This document shows, one piece after another, positions 6,480 through 7,956 of a stretch of DNA of 7,956 nt. The translations under genes were made by a program, and so were the position numbers. Every line of letters starts with the position of its first letter. Position 1 is the stretch's first letter. The notes below the pieces were generated by a model that made no database searches, was not told the DNA's origin, and worked only from the letters and a program-made list of their open reading frames with translations. The stretch comes from CAZGRP01 sp964527995 (GTDB lineage: Bacteria > Zhuqueibacterota > Zhuqueibacteria > Oceanimicrobiales > CAZGRP01). The stretch covers positions 1 through 7,956 of the forward strand of contig CAZGRP010000111.1 of NCBI GenBank assembly GCA_964527995.1. The letters are read 5' to 3'.

Positions 6480-7918
6480 CGCTGCGCCTCTTCCCCCTGC
6501 GGCTTTGAACTCCGCTCGCCAGGAGTCGTTGCAGATGGCGCGCCAGTGAGATTAAGGTATTCGTCCCGGACCTGGTTGAGGGCATCGATCAGGCGGCGGC
6601 GCTCCAGACGCATCTTGCGGATGAGGTGCTTGTTGGTAAACAGGAAAAAAGAGAAGCTGACTTTGTCCTGGTACTGGCGCATACGTCGGGTCATGGCCAG
6701 GGCGAAAAACCCCGAAGTTGGGAGACTCAGCAGATAGAGAAACGCCGGCAGCGGGCCGAGAAACAGCCCCACGACCACGGTCTGCACGGCATAGAAGGAA
6801 AGGAAAGCCAACCCGCCGCCGATTAGGAGCGCGGACAGAATCTTCGTACGTTCATAAAGGAAGCGACGGCCCAGGGACTCGGCGATACGATAGGGAATGT
6901 AGTTGTTCGCGGTTCCGTAGGCCGCCAGCGGAAACCCGAGAATGCCGATCCCCACAACCTTGAGCGACTGGCGCCATAGTTCTCCGGTCGTCACCTTCTC
7001 GCGCAACATAGCGTCGCGCAGGTGAAGCCGCTTGAGTTTGCGGTTGTAGCCCCGTACCCAATCCATCATTTTTTCCAGGCGTTCCGGTGCGTGGTCCTGG
7101 TAAAACTGTGCGCATTCAGCGATCTTCTGGCTGATCACAAACTGCTCGGTGGCAGCATCCGGCTGGCGCACAGAACCATCACGGCTGCGGAGCTCATCGG
7201 CATAGATGCGCTCCACGTCGCGCACGAAGGCATCCAGCTCGTCGCTGCGCACATTGACGGTCAGACGTTCCAGGCGGCGCTGGATCTCGGCGGTCAACGC
7301 GCGCACGGCTTCAACCGCGTCCCGGCGGTAGAGTTCATAGAACGGCACCAGGTCGATGGGGCGCCCAAAGTTTGCCAGAACGCGACTGCGGAAGTGGCTG
7401 CGAGAGAAGAAATACAGTCCGACGGGGATCACCTGAAGGTCGGTGTCGAAGTTGTTGCGCGCCGCCGTCTCCAGCGTGATCCTCGCCGCCCCGGTTTTCA
7501 GCTTGTGAACGCGACGGGCCATGTCGCTGGTGCCCTCGGGGAAGATGCCAATGGTCTCGCCTCTGTCCAGGACATCGTAGCAGGCGGAAAAGGTTTGGAG
7601 GTTGCGGTCCATCTTGTCAGGGTCGTCCTGCCGCCGATAGACCGGGATCACGCCGCAGCTGCGCAAGAAGCGGCCGATCAGCGGGTTCCGAAAGAGACCG
7701 GCGTGGGCGATGTAGTTGATTTTGCGTGTCGTAACCACGCCGAGCACCAGGGCGTCCATGATCGAATTCGGGTGGTTGGCAACAAACACGATCGGCCCGG
7801 CCTCGGGCACGTTCTCGGCATGGCGCACCTCGATCTTTTGGAAGAAGATTCCAAGGGCCACGCGCATGAATCCGCGCACCAGGCGGTACAGAAACGGCTT
7901 TCTCTCACGGTACGGCAT
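6476..7918 (-). CDS. Lysophospholipid / glycerol-3-phosphate acyltransferase-like membrane protein (PlsC/LPLAT superfamily)
   Basis: This 480-residue protein probably transfers an acyl chain to a lysophospholipid or glycerol-phosphate acceptor at the inner membrane. The LPLAT domain spans about residues 30-230. Motif I is NHPNSIMD (48-55, catalytic His49 and Asp55), the motif II region is GVIPVYRR (89-96), motif III is FPEGTS (126-131), and motif IV is VIPVGL (163-168). The His-to-Asp spacing is HX5D, not the HX4D of classical PlsC. From memory, this spacing and the NHPNS sequence occur in the larger LPLAT subfamily related to yeast Gpt2/Sct1-type acyltransferases. It is about twice the length of PlsC: a charged middle region is followed by hydrophobic segments at about 328-350 and 372-425, then a basic, hydrophilic tail. 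The ATG at 7918 has GGGAGG 8 bases upstream. The stop overlaps the deacetylase start (ATGA). The family is clear; the exact acceptor is not. Confidence 0.9.
   Translation of the reverse strand: MPYRERKPFLYRLVRGFMRVALGIFFQKIEVRHAENVPEAGPIVFVANHPNSIMDALVLGVVTTRKINYIAHAGLFRNPLIGRFLRSCGVIPVYRRQDDPDKMDRNLQTFSACYDVLDRGETIGIFPEGTSDMARRVHKLKTGAARITLETAARNNFDTDLQVIPVGLYFFSRSHFRSRVLANFGRPIDLVPFYELYRRDAVEAVRALTAEIQRRLERLTVNVRSDELDAFVRDVERIYADELRSRDGSVRQPDAATEQFVISQKIAECAQFYQDHAPERLEKMMDWVRGYNRKLKRLHLRDAMLREKVTTGELWRQSLKVVGIGILGFPLAAYGTANNYIPYRIAESLGRRFLYERTKILSALLIGGGLAFLSFYAVQTVVVGLFLGPLPAFLYLLSLPTSGFFALAMTRRMRQYQDKVSFSFFLFTNKHLIRKMRLERRRLIDALNQVRDEYLNLTGAPSATTPGERSSKPQGEEAQR
6487..6492 (-). promoter_or_regulatory. 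Ribosome binding site of the deacetylase gene
   Basis: AAGAGG lies inside the 3' end of the acyltransferase gene, seven bases before the deacetylase ATG. With the ATGA overlap it supports coupled translation and the chosen start. Confidence 0.5.
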
Positions 7919-7926
7919 GGCGACTG

Positions 7927-7932
7927 CCTCCC
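7927..7932 (-). promoter_or_regulatory. Ribosome binding site of the acyltransferase gene
   Basis: GGGAGG on the minus strand lies 8 bases before the ATG at 7918 and supports that start. The remaining bases up to the window edge (to 7956) are too few to show a promoter. Confidence 0.6.
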
Positions 7933-7956
7933 ACGAATGGATCGCCTCACCAACTG

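Noticed and set aside
5841..6737. Plus-strand open frame of 298 codons
   Set aside because: It is antisense to the deacetylase and the end of the acyltransferase, both with clear catalytic motifs on the minus strand; the plus-strand product has no recognisable domain.
1..7956. CRISPR array, insertion sequence or transposase, rRNA
   Set aside because: No regularly spaced repeats, no transposase-like reading frame with inverted repeats and no rRNA-like stretch were seen. The only exact long repeat noticed is the 55-bp assembly duplication.

Overview
The window reads as chromosomal DNA from a diderm (Gram-negative-type) bacterium of high GC content, roughly 60-65% by hand count over most of its length. 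It is probably a draft or metagenome assembly, because it contains a 100-base run of N flanked by an exact 55-bp duplication. Evidence for a diderm is an outer-membrane beta-barrel protein with a TonB-dependent-receptor-type C-terminus and a large exported TPR protein. I cannot name the phylum. Long TPR-only proteins next to barrel proteins would suit uncultured lineages of the FCB type, but that is a guess.

All six genes lie on the minus strand, so transcription runs from high to low coordinates. In that order they are: a lysophospholipid/glycerol-phosphate acyltransferase-like membrane protein (7918-6476); a NodB-fold polysaccharide deacetylase (6479-5724, ATGA overlap with the gene before); a 125-base spacer with a small hairpin; a minimal nucleotidyltransferase, MNT (5598-5248); a HEPN-domain protein (5258-4866, 11-bp overlap with MNT); an exported protein of about 26 TPR units (4869-1697, GTGA overlap with the HEPN gene, interrupted by the gap); and a TonB-dependent-receptor-like barrel (1694 to the window edge, 2 bp after the TPR stop). 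There are two tightly coupled blocks, acyltransferase-deacetylase and MNT-HEPN-TPR-barrel. They could be one operon or two.

Three points stand out. First, the assembly gap is almost certainly false. Merging the two 55-bp copies removes 155 bases and turns two out-of-frame halves into one clean 1005-residue TPR reading frame. Second, a toxin-antitoxin-type MNT/HEPN pair of lower GC (about 50-55%) sits directly upstream of, and overlaps, an envelope gene pair. Its HEPN protein lacks the usual Rx4-6H RNase motif. Third, the barrel has a TonB-dependent-receptor-like C-terminus and a TonB-box-like segment but no room for a normal plug domain, and it is coupled to the TPR protein. The TPR/barrel pair is the best candidate here for a poorly described envelope system. 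Nothing in the window fixes its substrate.
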